This document shows positions 54,388-64,000 of a stretch of DNA of 64,000 nucleotides, piece after piece (within the stretch, counting starts at the first letter, position 1; every line of letters starts with the position of its first letter). The translations under genes and the position numbers were made by a program. The notes under the pieces were generated by a model. That model did no database searches. It saw only the letters and a program-made list of their open reading frames with translations, and had not been told where the DNA came from. Origin of the DNA: Blumeriella jaapii (lineage: Eukaryota > Ascomycota > Leotiomycetes > Helotiales > Drepanopezizaceae); assembly GCA_009599575.1 (NCBI GenBank), contig VWND01000007.1, forward strand, positions 1,001,501 to 1,065,500, read 5' to 3'.

Positions 54388-56376
54388 TTACTCTTGTGGC
54401 ATGGGACGATCAACCTTTGGCTTTCGTGGTCCGCCCTTGAGAGACTTGACGCGGTTCAAGAAGCCACCACTCATCTTGGAAGCCGTGGAAGGTGGCATGG
54501 AGGGATCATTGCTATCAGTTGTAGCACGTCTCTCGAGGCGATCGCCAAAGCGTTCCCCCGGGCTGCCTGGTGCTGCCTCCACCAATTCGCTCCGGTTCGA
54601 CGATAGTGATTGCCTTCTTGAGGCTGTCGTCACCCTTGCTAAATTCGTTGAAGAAAGGGTTGGGCTCGGTGATTTTGCCACCGGGTGTGCGAGTTTCAGG
54701 AGAGTACACTGCTTCAGGGCTCGTGATTCTGCCGGACGGGCCATAGTCGCGTCGAGGGCCATTGATTGAACGGATTTTCTGAGCCAATGACTTTTTACGG
54801 TTCAAGCCACCACCACCAGCGTTCTCACTTGGAGATGTTTGCTCACTAGTTCGGCGCTGTAATGCTGCTCGGGAAGCCGGGGCACCCTCCAAGAAAGTCG
54901 AGGTTCCCAAACCAAGTGACTCGTCTCCGTGAATTGGCTCTACCCGGGTGGTGGCACTCAATACAGCTAGCTGTCTGCCGGATCGAGAGGCGTCGTCAGC
55001 TCCGCCCGTGGAGTAGTCTTTGAAAGCCTCCTCGTCATTGTTTCCGAGGAAAGTAGCATGGTCAGGCCTCTTGTTTAAGGGTCCTCCACCTCCCATGATG
55101 TTATTCAAAGAGTCCTTCGGGAATGCTTGCATTGGTGCGCGTCTGCTGCCCTTTCGATTACGATGAGGGTTGCAAGCATCGAATGGGCCATCATGATGAA
55201 ATACTGTGAAATGCGTTAGTTCGGAGAAGAGGCCTGAGATTCGGAATGCTCACCTCCAGTGCCATAGATACTAGTAACATCTAATTTATCGATGATGTCT
55301 AGCTTTCGGTCGGGTTTTCTCCTGGGATCCTTTCCCTCGCGATCACGTCGCTCCCTGCGTTCACGTCTAATCCTCTCCTGTCGTTTCTTCTCTTCCTCGG
55401 GGTCTAGGCTCTTGCTCATGACGGAAGAATCAGAGTTTCGGCGAGGGCGTCGAGATTCGAGTCTGCGTGCCGTTGATGAATCAACTGGGTCGGCAAAGAT
55501 ATCCAGTTCCTGCTTTGACGGGCCGGGCTTGCTAATGGAGGATTCTCCAGCCAGTCTGCGAGCGCGTATAGCGTCCTCTTGAGATCGAGCGGGACGATGA
55601 CTAGTAGAAGATCTTGGTACTCCTTGTGGTGGAATGTTCTCGCCACGGGGTTTGTACGGAGGAGGAGCCATCCTGTCACCAGTGTTTGATCGAGGAGGGG
55701 GGCGCATAGTCTTGTTGCCGGATGGCTTATCGTCAAGGGTCAGGCTGTCCTAAATGGCCTGGGTTAGCGGACGATACTCTGCCTTTGTGGCCGGTCTTCC
55801 TGTTCCATCGTACTGCGTTGTACAACACTCGCAACCAGTCAAAGGGGATGAACAAGTTTCATGTTCCGCATGGAATCACGTACAAAATCTCTGCGGCAGA
55901 ACCAGCCAACGCATTTCTGGGTCGCACAGCAGACATATTGTCGAGAGAGTTGGTAGATGTGTGGGAATATGTACTTGGTTGTGATTGTTCTGCTGCTGGG
56001 TCGAGGAAGGGGTTCCGTGACACCGGTCTTGGAGCGTCGAGAGAGGGAGAAGGTTGGCTGTTCGACAAAGCAGCAGAAGAAGCAGTCCGGTTACGGAAGG
56101 GGTTGTTGGAAGAGAGATTGAACTGCAGTCCTGGGGACCGCACAGGATCTATATCCATAGAATACTCCGTCAGCATATGGGTTTATGCATAGCCATGTTC
56201 ATGGCCGTCAATCAACGGGGAGTTGAAACGATGCGCCTGCCAAAGTGATACGCCAAAGCAAATTTAAAGCGGAGATCAGGAGGGGTGACGAGGGCGCACC
56301 GCGCCGTGCTCCCGCATAAATCAGACGGATAAAGACAGGAGAACGAACCTGCTGGGCCTGGTTGGGCGAGCGACAT
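54388..56376 (-). CDS. pal1: Pal1-family cell-morphology protein, apparent frameshift
   Basis: Exons: 56376-56349 (MSLAQPGPAG), 56148-55884, 55744-55254 and 55203-54388. Introns are 56348-56149, 55883-55745 and 55253-55204. An alternative pair of sites (exon end 55880, next exon from 55749) also keeps frame. The Pal1 domain is clear: LDIIDKLDVTSIYGTG, then VFHHDGPFDACNPHRNRKGS and MQAFPKDSLNNIMGGGG. It is preceded by LQFNLSSNNPFRNRTASS and Asn-Pro-Phe motifs (NPFLDP), typical of endocytic-site proteins. Pal1 acts at the cell cortex in polarity and endocytosis. Near the C-terminus the frame shifts at a C5 tract (54555-54559): GGGSTRQPG is followed, one base over, by ERFGDRLERRATTDS and the family-like end SGGFLNRVKSLKGG. 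Confidence 0.85.
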
Positions 56377-58262
56377 TATGGCCTTGTGCTCACGACCCAG
56401 GGGGGGGGTTATTTTCGAGCGTCGTTGTAATAGGATGGAGTTTCGATGTCGGTCGGACAAGGGACGATAAGTGTGTGAGCAGCGATAAGCTTTGCTGCTC
56501 TCGGAGCGGAGGTCGTGGAAAAGGAGGCAGGTTTGGTCGTATGCGCTATTACTCGAGGAGAATATTGTTGGATGTTTCAGGGAATGTTTGTGTTGTTGCT
56601 TTGTGTAAGGTGGTGGGTGAGTGGTGAGTGGTGAGTGGTGTAAGGTGGTAGGTGAGTCGAGGTTGACGGTCGGGGGGTCGGTCGGTCGAAGCGCAAGGGG
56701 GAGAAGGAGCTGCAAATCCACGACCGCTACCGACCGAGGCGCGCTAACAGGCTAAGAAAGGGCTGGTGGACCTCCGTAGGTGAGGTGGCCGGCTTCTTCC
56801 AACCCTTTGAATAATATAACCAACACGAAACTGGCACCCTTTGAATTGGTGGGCCCGGCGCAGATGCTTCAAATATATTGATAGGGGCGTGGCGACGAGG
56901 GGGTCCAGGACGATGCTGGCTGCTGGCTCGGGGGGCTGGGCAGGCGGGCAGGCGGGCAGGCGGTCCTTTGTCAATGCGGAAGAGGGCTCGGGGGCAGCGA
57001 GTCGCAGCTATTTGACCCGTGCTGCTGCTGCTGCTGCTGGGAGGAGGAGGAAGAGGAAGAGCGGACAGATGGGCACAGAAAGGTTAAGGGTATGGACTGG
57101 ACGGGACTGGACGGGACTGGACTGGTCTGGACTGAACTGGTCTGGACTGGTAAGGTATGGTATGGAGACGAAGAAGATTCTCGCGTTCCCACTTTGAAGC
57201 GCGCGCCGGTGGGGGGGTCGATGTGACACAGAGTAGAGTGATCTGTTGCTAGGGAGATGAAGTGGTTTTGCTTCTATGTAGGAGAAAGAGAGAGAGAGGG
57301 AGAGAGGGAGAGAGAGAGAGAGAAAGAAAGAAAGAAAGAAAGAATAGAAGGCTATTATTACCACATGAGATGGGAGTGGAGATGGAGGTGGAGAGAAAGA
57401 AAGTAAAGTAAAGTAAAGTAAAGCTAAGTCAAGTCAAGTAAAGTACTGTCACAGGTACTAAGCTTCGAAGATACATGCTGTACCGAGTAAGGTACATACT
57501 GTACTGTACTGTACTGTACATACAGTACATACACACTTGAAAGAATGAGCTGAAGGGGGAACATGGGGCCGACAGATCCTCATGATGAATCAATGCAGAT
57601 GCACAATCATCATTAATTACACTGTACGGGCTGTTGTCAGATAAGACGTTGCTTATTGGTGACAGTATAAGCTATGTGCTGTTCTTCAGCCCCTGAGAAG
57701 CAAATGCCGACCTCCGTCATCATTCCTTTTGATTAGATGATCATTAGATTGACATCCGGAGAAGGGGTCACGGTACATGCTGGACTGTACTGTACGTAAC
57801 CCCATATACATGCAGGAAGCCATCGGGATATATCTACAGTACACACTGTACATAAGGGAGGCAGGCTCAGGGGCAGCAGTTCCGTCTGTTCTCTTGTCGA
57901 CGGGTCCAACAACTTGGCAGGGGAATTCTTTCTCGGACTGTACAATACTGAACTGTACAACCAAGCAAGCAGCATACTCTCTGCGGATCGTCAGGAGATA
58001 TGCTCCACCTGCTTGGGTCCATAGGCATAACAAATACTGCAGACTGTAGATGTGTGGGGATGGAGAGACGCTTGCGCTAAAGAACAGGCGCATCAATGAT
58101 CGACGACGCAGCCTCGTCCCTTCGCCAAACACCAACTACCTCGATACACGCAGTGGAATCCAGCCTCAGCCTCGAAACTCGCTTCTCCGAACAGAGTCTC
58201 AACCCAGAAATAGTTAGTTTGCACATGTCCATGTCAACCCCCGCAGATGCCTACATGCCAAG
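56377..58262. other. Intergenic region with simple repeats
   Basis: 1.9 kb between Pal1 and MED31 (divergent). It contains GGTGAGT runs (about 56605-56655), ACTGGACGGG/ACTGGTCTGG units (57092-57150), GA/GAAA runs (57283-57345), an AAGTA run (57402-57440) and TGTAC palindromes (57495-57530, 57783, 57835, 57940). No gene recognised. Confidence 0.55.
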
Positions 58263-58797
58263 ATGGAAAACATCAACATGAGTAGCGACCAAACCCCCCC
58301 GCCTGTGCCATCAGACGAGCCCAAGTATGGGGGCTTTACGAGATTCGACATTGAGCTCGAGGTGCGTTGATCACAGTCTCCAATCTACCAGGCACGTCGT
58401 ATTCTGCCACGGGCAGACGATCTAGCGGCGCCTTCTTCCCTCAGGGCTTCGTGCTCTGTACGATCCAACAACAGCTTATGATCACGCTGTTCTTGCTTTC
58501 AATACACCCTCTCTAACCGCCTCTCAGTTCGTCCAATCCCTCGCCTCGCCCCTCTACCTCAACCACCTAGCCGCGCAGAAGCTGCTCGAGAACCCAGCGT
58601 TCGTTGCCTACCTCAACTATCTCCAGTACTGGTCGCATCCTCCCTACACCAAGTTCCTCATTTACCCTGGGCCGACACTCAAGAACCTGGAGCTGTTGCA
58701 ACAAGAGCAGTTTCGCAAGGACATCCTGAGCCCGGAAGTCATGGCTAGGCTATTCGAAGAGGGGATCAAATGTGCTTTGGAAAGACCTGGAAAATAG
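58263..58797 (+). CDS. MED31: Mediator subunit 31 (Soh1)
   Basis: Exon 1 58263-58361, intron 58362-58527 (GTGCGT..CAG), exon 2 58528-58797; 122 residues. The core is almost the family consensus: RFDIELE|FVQSLASPLYLN, ENPAFVAYLNYLQYWSHPPY and PTLKNLELLQQEQFR. It is part of the middle module of Mediator, which links activators to RNA polymerase II. The start could be 58263 (MENINMSSD) or the Met at 58278; the N-terminus is variable in the family. It converges with RPC11, about 270 bp apart. Confidence 0.94.
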
Positions 58798-59066
58798 TGT
58801 GGCGCGATTGGAATGAATGCGAGGAGAGACCTTGATATCCGGAAATACTAGGCGTCAGGTCGTTCTGGGTAGGGGATCTGGATTACATGAGAAATCTGGG
58901 ATTGCATTGTGGCGCCAATCGAAAAGTCCTGCACAGCAGCGAGGATCTGGCGTAGTCCTCTGCAGATACACGAATTTCTGCCACCCCGTACGCCTCGCTG
59001 AATCGCAAACAAATCAAACACAAAGCACTCTCTCCCCGGTGATATCACACCTCCCTATCTCGCAAC

Positions 59067-59580
59067 TCAGTTCTCTCTCCACCGATTTCCACACGTCATA
59101 CACTACATCCAATTAGTATTCCTTCTTCTAGAAACCCCCTCCTCTTCCCCGCCCCCAACACCGGCCAAAGCCCCAGTATAACTCACCTTATAAAAGGTCG
59201 TCATAGGTTCATCCGCACTCCGAATCTGCACCTGGAAGAAGGCCGCCTCTTCGCCGTTGCACCCATCGTTCGGACACTGGGTCTTCGACTTCTCGGCATT
59301 GTCCCAAGACTCGGCGCCTCCGAACACGTCTTCTCGCTCCTGGCGCACGAAGGTCTTGCGTTCGAAGTAGCGCTTCTCGAGCAGGTATTGGTAGGGACAG
59401 GTCTGGCATTCGAGGCGGTTGACGTTGTCCTCGGCCGGGTTGGTTGGGTTGACCGTCTTGGACACTGTGAGGACGTTGCTACAGGAGGGGCAGACTGGAT
59501 TTTTGAAGTTAGCATGCGCGACATGGAATTGACGGAGAATCTAAAGGCGGAGGATCCAAGCCAGACGTACAGAGTAGCAT
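59067..59580 (-). CDS. RPC11: RNA polymerase III subunit C11 (TFIIS-like)
   Basis: Exons 59580-59571 (MLL plus one base), 59494-59187 and 59102-59067; introns 59570-59495 and 59186-59103. The product is 117 residues: MLLFCPSCSNVLTV, LECQTCPYQYLLEKRYFE, QCPNDGC, then QVQIRSADEPMTTFYKCMTC and ending NRWREN. Two zinc ribbons are visible (CPSC..CQTC and CPNDGC..CMTC). The acidic RSADEP loop is the catalytic hairpin for RNA cleavage by Pol III. The last 12 codons are recovered only by splicing; an unspliced reading would lose the second ribbon. It is normal in length and complete. Confidence 0.94.
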
Positions 59581-60030
59581 CTTAAATACGCGCAAGATCA
59601 AAGATCAAGGTCACAAAACACCCCTCGCAATGGTCAAGCATCTCCAGCAAACGCGCACGCGATTAAAATGCTCCAACCAAAAAAAGACATCCCACCATGT
59701 CGGCGAATAGAATCGCCGGGCCGTGCAAACGCCCCGCTAAGCCTCGTTTGACATCCTGAAGCTTTTCGACAGTCGAAGCGCTCGCTGTCCCCTTCATGCG
59801 CAACTCTTTCTACTCTCACCATTACCGTTCTCCAATCCCCACCTCCGAACTGTCAACTCTGTAATCGAACTCTATCCTGCCCGTCCAGCACCCGAGTCAG
59901 GCCCTTCCGACCGCTTGCTACGCCCGAGACCGCTGCGCCAGCCTTCCGCTTGACTACGAGGCTCGCGCTCCCGATCCCACAAAGCCGGACTCAACACGCT
60001 TGCACTAGGAGATCAGGGAGAGAAGACGAA
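59581..60030. promoter_or_regulatory. Divergent spacer RPC11 / ankyrin gene
   Basis: 450 bp between divergent starts, expected to hold both promoters. No distinct motif could be assigned. Confidence 0.4.
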
Positions 60031-60878
60031 ATGGCAAAGGATCTGAGAGCCCATCCTGAGCAGGATGAGGAGCACGATGTTCGTGGAATTACCCCTCCAA
60101 GCTCCCCGCCATTCCCCTGAGGGGCTGTCCTTTCAGTCTCATTATGATGAAAAATGCTCATGTAGACTGGGTACTAATACTCCAGACAGGGAGCCGCTAT
60201 AGGCGAAGTTCTCATTGAAGCCGCGCGGCGTAACAACACCGACCTGCTGCAAGAAACCATTGCTAGCATTGGCGATGAGGATAAAGTAGCCAAAATCTTG
60301 AACGAGACGACGACTGTGATGGGCAACCACATCTACCACGAGGCCGCATTGCAAGGGAACTGTACGTCCCCGTTCTTCAACCCGCCCTCACCCTGAACAT
60401 TTAGATGGACAAGTAAACTAACGTAAGACCTTCCCCAGACGAAGTAATCGACATGCTTCTCGACCAGCCCGGCTTCGAATGCGACCCGCTCACGCGCCGG
60501 GACGCCGACACGCCCCTGCACTCGGCCGTACGATACATTAACTCGCTCACGGAGTCAGCGCCTCTCACGCCTGCCATAAGCACCTTCTCGCACGATCTCA
60601 TCGGCATGATGATCGAAGCCGGGTCGGATCCGCGCCTGAAGAACAAGGCCAACCTGACGCCCTACCAGCTTGTCGATCCGCGGAACGAGAAGCTGCGGCA
60701 GCAGCTGCAGGACGCGGTGGACGTGACACAGAACCAGGGTGATTACATTGAGGACGCGCAGAACGACGAGAGGGATTTCGGCAATGCGGACGACGGAGAT
60801 GTGGGCAGCGCGAGCGACAGCGATTTCGACCCGGAGGAGTACAGGCGGGAGAAAGAGAAGAGCGCAGGGAGGAGCTGA
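60031..60878 (+). CDS. Ankyrin-repeat protein
   Basis: Likely exons 60031-60078, 60190-60361 and 60439-60878; 219 residues. The body reads GEVLIEAARRNNTDLLQETI, NHIYHEAALQGNYEVIDMLL, ADTPLHSAVRYINSL and EAGSDPRLKNKANLTPYQLV. That is three to four ankyrin repeats, followed by an acidic tail (NDERDFGNADDGDVGSASDS). The second intron (60362-60438) is clear. The first donor is not: GTTCGT after 60078 keeps frame and is followed by a TACTAATAC branch site and CAG. However, the open codons DVRGITPPSSPPFP beyond it also look coding before a TGA at 60118. The role is probably protein binding; orthologue unnamed. Confidence 0.78.
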
Positions 60879-62275
60879 GAAAGCCAATGGGAGGGAGGAC
60901 ACGGGGGGCCTGGTTTCATGAGTTGAGACTAGGCCTCTCTTGTCGAGTTTTTACGATTTCGAATCGGAAGGAGATCCCCGATACGTACGCGCTCCTAATC
61001 GAGCGCAATGAGGCGAGACATTTCTCCACGACAGGCGCAGCAGCTAGATAGATGGCAAAGGGGTGCATAGTTTGCGGTCACATCACACCGAATTTAAGTA
61101 GCGTTGGGCGGCGGCGGCGGCCCAACCAAATCAACTCTATCTATAAACCTGGGCTGGAGAAACGATAGCACGACGACATGTGGGTATGGATATGGATATG
61201 GGTCTGGGATATTCACAATTGGGAGAGGAGAGGAGTTATCTGCGTCTTTGCATTCCATTGCTTGTAGATCACACACACACATACACACACACACACATTC
61301 ACGCTGTGGGTGAGAATGTGTTTAGATAGACAAGTAGAGAGAAATCCATTCAAGCCGAAGCCAAGAAAAGAAAGAAGAGACTTTCCTTCTCTTCTCTTAC
61401 TGTAATTACTCACTGTACTTACTGTACCTCCCCCTCCTAGCTCCCGTCCCATCCACCCATACTTCCCCGCGTGCGAGAGCAGGCTTCCTCCTATCCATCC
61501 ATCCTCCCATCCATCCATCCACCCCCCCCTTTCTTTCCTGCAGGACGACGATGATACTATCTCGCGTTCCGTTGATCTTTGCTACGGACGTACAGCTTAC
61601 ATACCTACATTACAGTACATAGGTACATACATCATCACATACTTTATTTAGCCTCTCTCCGTCCCTCCGTCCCTCCCTCTCTCTCTTGACTCTCTTGTCT
61701 TTCACGCCGTAAGCAAAGTCTGTCGACGGAACCTACAGTACAGTACCTACCTACCTACTACTGCTAGGATGACCGGCCGTCTCAGCGCGTAACTGACTCC
61801 GGCCAGATTTCGTGCCTACTACGCACTCACATATAGGTAGGCCAGCAAGCAAGCATGCAAGCAAGCAAGCAAGCAAGCCAGGAAAGCAGGTAGATGATGA
61901 TTTCATTCCACTTCCATTCATCCATCTATTTCATACTAGCTCATAACCTACCGACCTAGGTAGGTAAGAGTTCAACAAGGTACTTGGAAGCATGCATGTA
62001 ACGAAGGGGGGGTATCATTTTGTTCGTCATCGTAAAGAAGTCAAGTCGTAGGGGTATCCGCGCCGCCGAAAAGAAAAATGCAAGATCTGCTGCTATCCAT
62101 CCCCGCCTCCCTCTCTCTGACTGGGGCATTTTTTCTTCTCTAAACAATCGTCCATCCCTTCGTCAATCCAAAGTTCATTTCCCCCTCGCTTGATCCAATC
62201 ACTCCGCTCCCACGGAAGCCGCCCAACCAGCCTCTTTCCTACACCATGACGCCGGTGCTAAGTGAGAGCTGCTGC
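60879..62275. other. Intergenic region with simple repeats
   Basis: 1.4 kb between the convergent ankyrin and thaumatin genes. It holds CACA runs (61268-61298), TCCATCC runs (61490-61525), CTACC/GTAC runs (61600-61760) and a GCAA run (61848-61878), with TGTACAGTA-type sites near 61405, 61610 and 61735. No gene recognised. Confidence 0.55.
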
Positions 62276-63608
62276 TTACCACAACACAGCCCATGCAAGA
62301 ACCACGATCAACGCTCCCAAACTCAGACTCCTGCCGTCAACCCTTTTGTCCTCCGCCCTGCTTTTCTGCACCGCCGCCTGAATAAGGGTGATATTCATAC
62401 AATCCGCCGCAATCGCCTTCGTCATCTTGCCCGACTGGCTCAGAGCCTGCATCTGCTCCTTGAACGTCGCCAGGATGTTCGTGCTTCGTCCCGGCGGGCA
62501 GAAACTGACCTCCCACCCTCCCCCAGATGGAATGATGAAGGTAGATGTCTGGTCATCGAAGGCGAAGGAGTAAGCGTCGGGGCAAACGGCCTTTGCGGAC
62601 TTGGCGTACAGGTTGGGCTGGCAGACCTTGGGGTCGTTGAAAGAGCCCGTGCAGCAGTCTTCGGGCGAGTTGGTCTTCGAGCAGGCCGAGAGGCATGGAT
62701 CGAAGATTGGGCGTTGGATGTTGTCGTCGGGGTAGGGATAGACGCCATCGCCTGGCTTGGTGGGTTGTGCCTTTTGTAGGTCCCAAGGACACCAGTCGGC
62801 GACTTTCTCGTTGGTGTACATAGGTTCGTACGGAAGTGGGTTGGCTTCGGTCGTGGCATTTCCCGAGGTGCCAGAATCCGCTGGTGGTGCGAGCCAGCCG
62901 GCTGTGGCGATGCATGCGCAGTTGGTGAGATTTGGGGGAATGTCCTTGAGCTTTGGGTTGTCGCCTGGGATATAGATGATTTGCAGAGGTATGTTGTAGC
63001 CGTCAACCAGTGATATGTCGTAGAAGACCTGGTCACCGCCAACACCACCTGCGAGATCAAACTCGGCCAGCGTGACAGGAGTCTCGCCCTAAGAGATGTT
63101 AGCAACGCCATCCTTTCAGGGAATGGGATGGACGGACGGTCAAGACACAACTCAGTACTCCCCCGCAATCTCCAGTGGTGCACGCCGCCCCAGCACCATT
63201 ATTTCCATTCAAATTGCTCGCTCCTGTCCCAAGTTCATTAAAACTGCAATTGGTCCGTCCCCAGACTCGGCCCTGCCAATCTGTGCTGACCATCAACGAT
63301 TTGGACTCCCCAGAAGCAAGCTCAAAACCACCAGTGCCTGCGCCAGTCCCAGCCTGGGTCCCAATGCCGGGCCATATCGTCTGTTCGCAGTTGTTGCTGA
63401 CAACAAGGGGGACGCTATCTCTCTTCATGGGAGGGCCGAATCGTGCAGGCCGGGGCTTGGGATTCGCATTTCTGGCAAAGTAAGGGTTCATGGTGTAGCA
63501 AGAGGATGTCGGTATTAGTACAAAGTCTATAAGCAAGAAGGCGTTAAGGAGGACCGATGACTTGCGCTCTCGGCGACTGTCATGGTTGGGGCGCATTGCT
63601 ATCATCAA
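62276..63608 (-). CDS. Thaumatin-like protein, secreted and probably GPI-anchored
   Basis: Exons 63608-63138 and 63088-62276, intron 63137-63089 (GTCCGT..TAG with GCTAAC branch site); 427 residues. There is a hydrophobic N-terminal segment (LLNAFLLIDFVLIP), best read as a signal peptide. The thaumatin signature follows: NNCEQTIWPGI, WQGRVWGRTNC, CTTGDCGG, TLAEFDLAG, YDISLVDGYNIPL, then a Cys-rich region (CLSACSKTNSPEDCC) and CPDAYSFAFDDQTSTF. The C-terminus ends in a hydrophobic LSLGALIVVLAWAVLW, suggesting a GPI-anchor signal. Fungal members are cell-wall or extracellular proteins, some with beta-1,3-glucan-related activity. The precise start is uncertain among Met codons at 63608, 63605 and 63593. 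Confidence 0.88.
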
Positions 63609-64000
63609 TGCGTACGTTTCCCGGCGTAGGGTAACGCAAAGACCGGCTCGTAGGTATAGTCTCTTGACAAGAAGGTATGTGCAAGTATAAAGGCGTCGAG
63701 CCGTCTTGACCAGGGACCGGCCGAGATCTATCCAAGATGAACGTCCGGAGCAGGTCCGCAGGACTACGGGGCAACGCCTCGCGACGCTCTTCGTCGTCCG
63801 ATGGTCCAGCGCTCAAAAAAAGCTGAAGATGGCCGGCATCTTCAATTTGACAGACGTCGTAGGGAGTGCGGGCCGCGTAGGTGAGGCCGGGGGTTCGATA
63901 TGGCGAAGCAAAGCAGAACGATTTGATGGCCTTGGTAGGCAGCGGAGAGCCAGCCAGGGCTGTGACCGTCGGTTTCGCAGGGCGCAGCAGCGAATGTGGG
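63580..64000 (-). other. Open frame reaching right edge, unsupported
   Basis: One minus-strand frame is open from the window edge to a stop at 63580 (ends VRIDDSNAPQP), slightly overlapping the thaumatin start. No domain is seen. It could be the 3' end of an upstream gene or just promoter DNA of the thaumatin gene. Confidence 0.2.

Overview
The window is nuclear DNA of a filamentous ascomycete (Pezizomycotina). This follows from short 50-120 nt introns with GTAAGT/GTATGT-type donors and CTAAC/CTGAC branch sites, from conserved fungal single-copy genes on both strands, and from filamentous-fungal families: Fmp46, Ivy1-like, Pal1, a Zn2Cys6 regulator and a GPI-type thaumatin-like protein. I cannot fix the class from sequence alone.

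Layout. 1-11.3 kb is compact housekeeping DNA: an RRM protein cut by the left edge, FMP46, a NUP53-type nucleoporin, an Ivy1/BAR-like protein, acyl-protein thioesterase, and ribosomal protein eL24. 11.7-19.4 kb holds TRM44 and a PMC1-type Ca2+ ATPase. 19.7-22.5 kb has a repeat-rich disordered ORF and a small hypothetical gene. 22.5-31.8 kb is a gene-poor stretch of simple repeats and TACTGTAC-type palindromes leading to a Zn2Cys6 regulator (31.8-33.1 kb). An F-box gene (34.5-36.6 kb) is followed by 3.5 kb of non-coding DNA with a 118-bp direct repeat. 40.2-46.1 kb holds EGD1 (NAC beta), two tandem GNAT acetyltransferases and a Rad51-like ATPase. 46.5-53.5 kb is a second gene-poor block. 54.4-63.6 kb is again gene-dense: Pal1, MED31, RPC11, an ankyrin protein and a thaumatin-like protein. 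No operon-like organisation exists; neighbours share only divergent promoters (FMP46/NUP53, Ivy1/APT1, eL24/TRM44, RPC11/ankyrin).

The most unusual structure is the 46.5-53.5 kb block. It carries about 20 same-strand copies of a 14-16 nt element, consensus gcgaYgTGCAaCAaag, spaced about 120-920 bp apart. Several copies are preceded at 7-10 nt by a CCAAG..CTTGG-type inverted repeat, and some are embedded in longer diverged duplications. A set of about 155-260 bp units with paired CACGTG sites sits just upstream and may be related. I know no described family that matches.

Other points: EGD1 appears to need a single-nucleotide exon between two canonical introns. Two conserved genes (NUP53, Pal1) carry apparent frameshifts exactly at G5/C5 tracts, which suggests consensus errors. 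Extreme homopolymers (T29-A10-G11, G40) also flag local assembly uncertainty. Exon coordinates were deduced by hand from splice signals, frame and family resemblance; no alignment was run.
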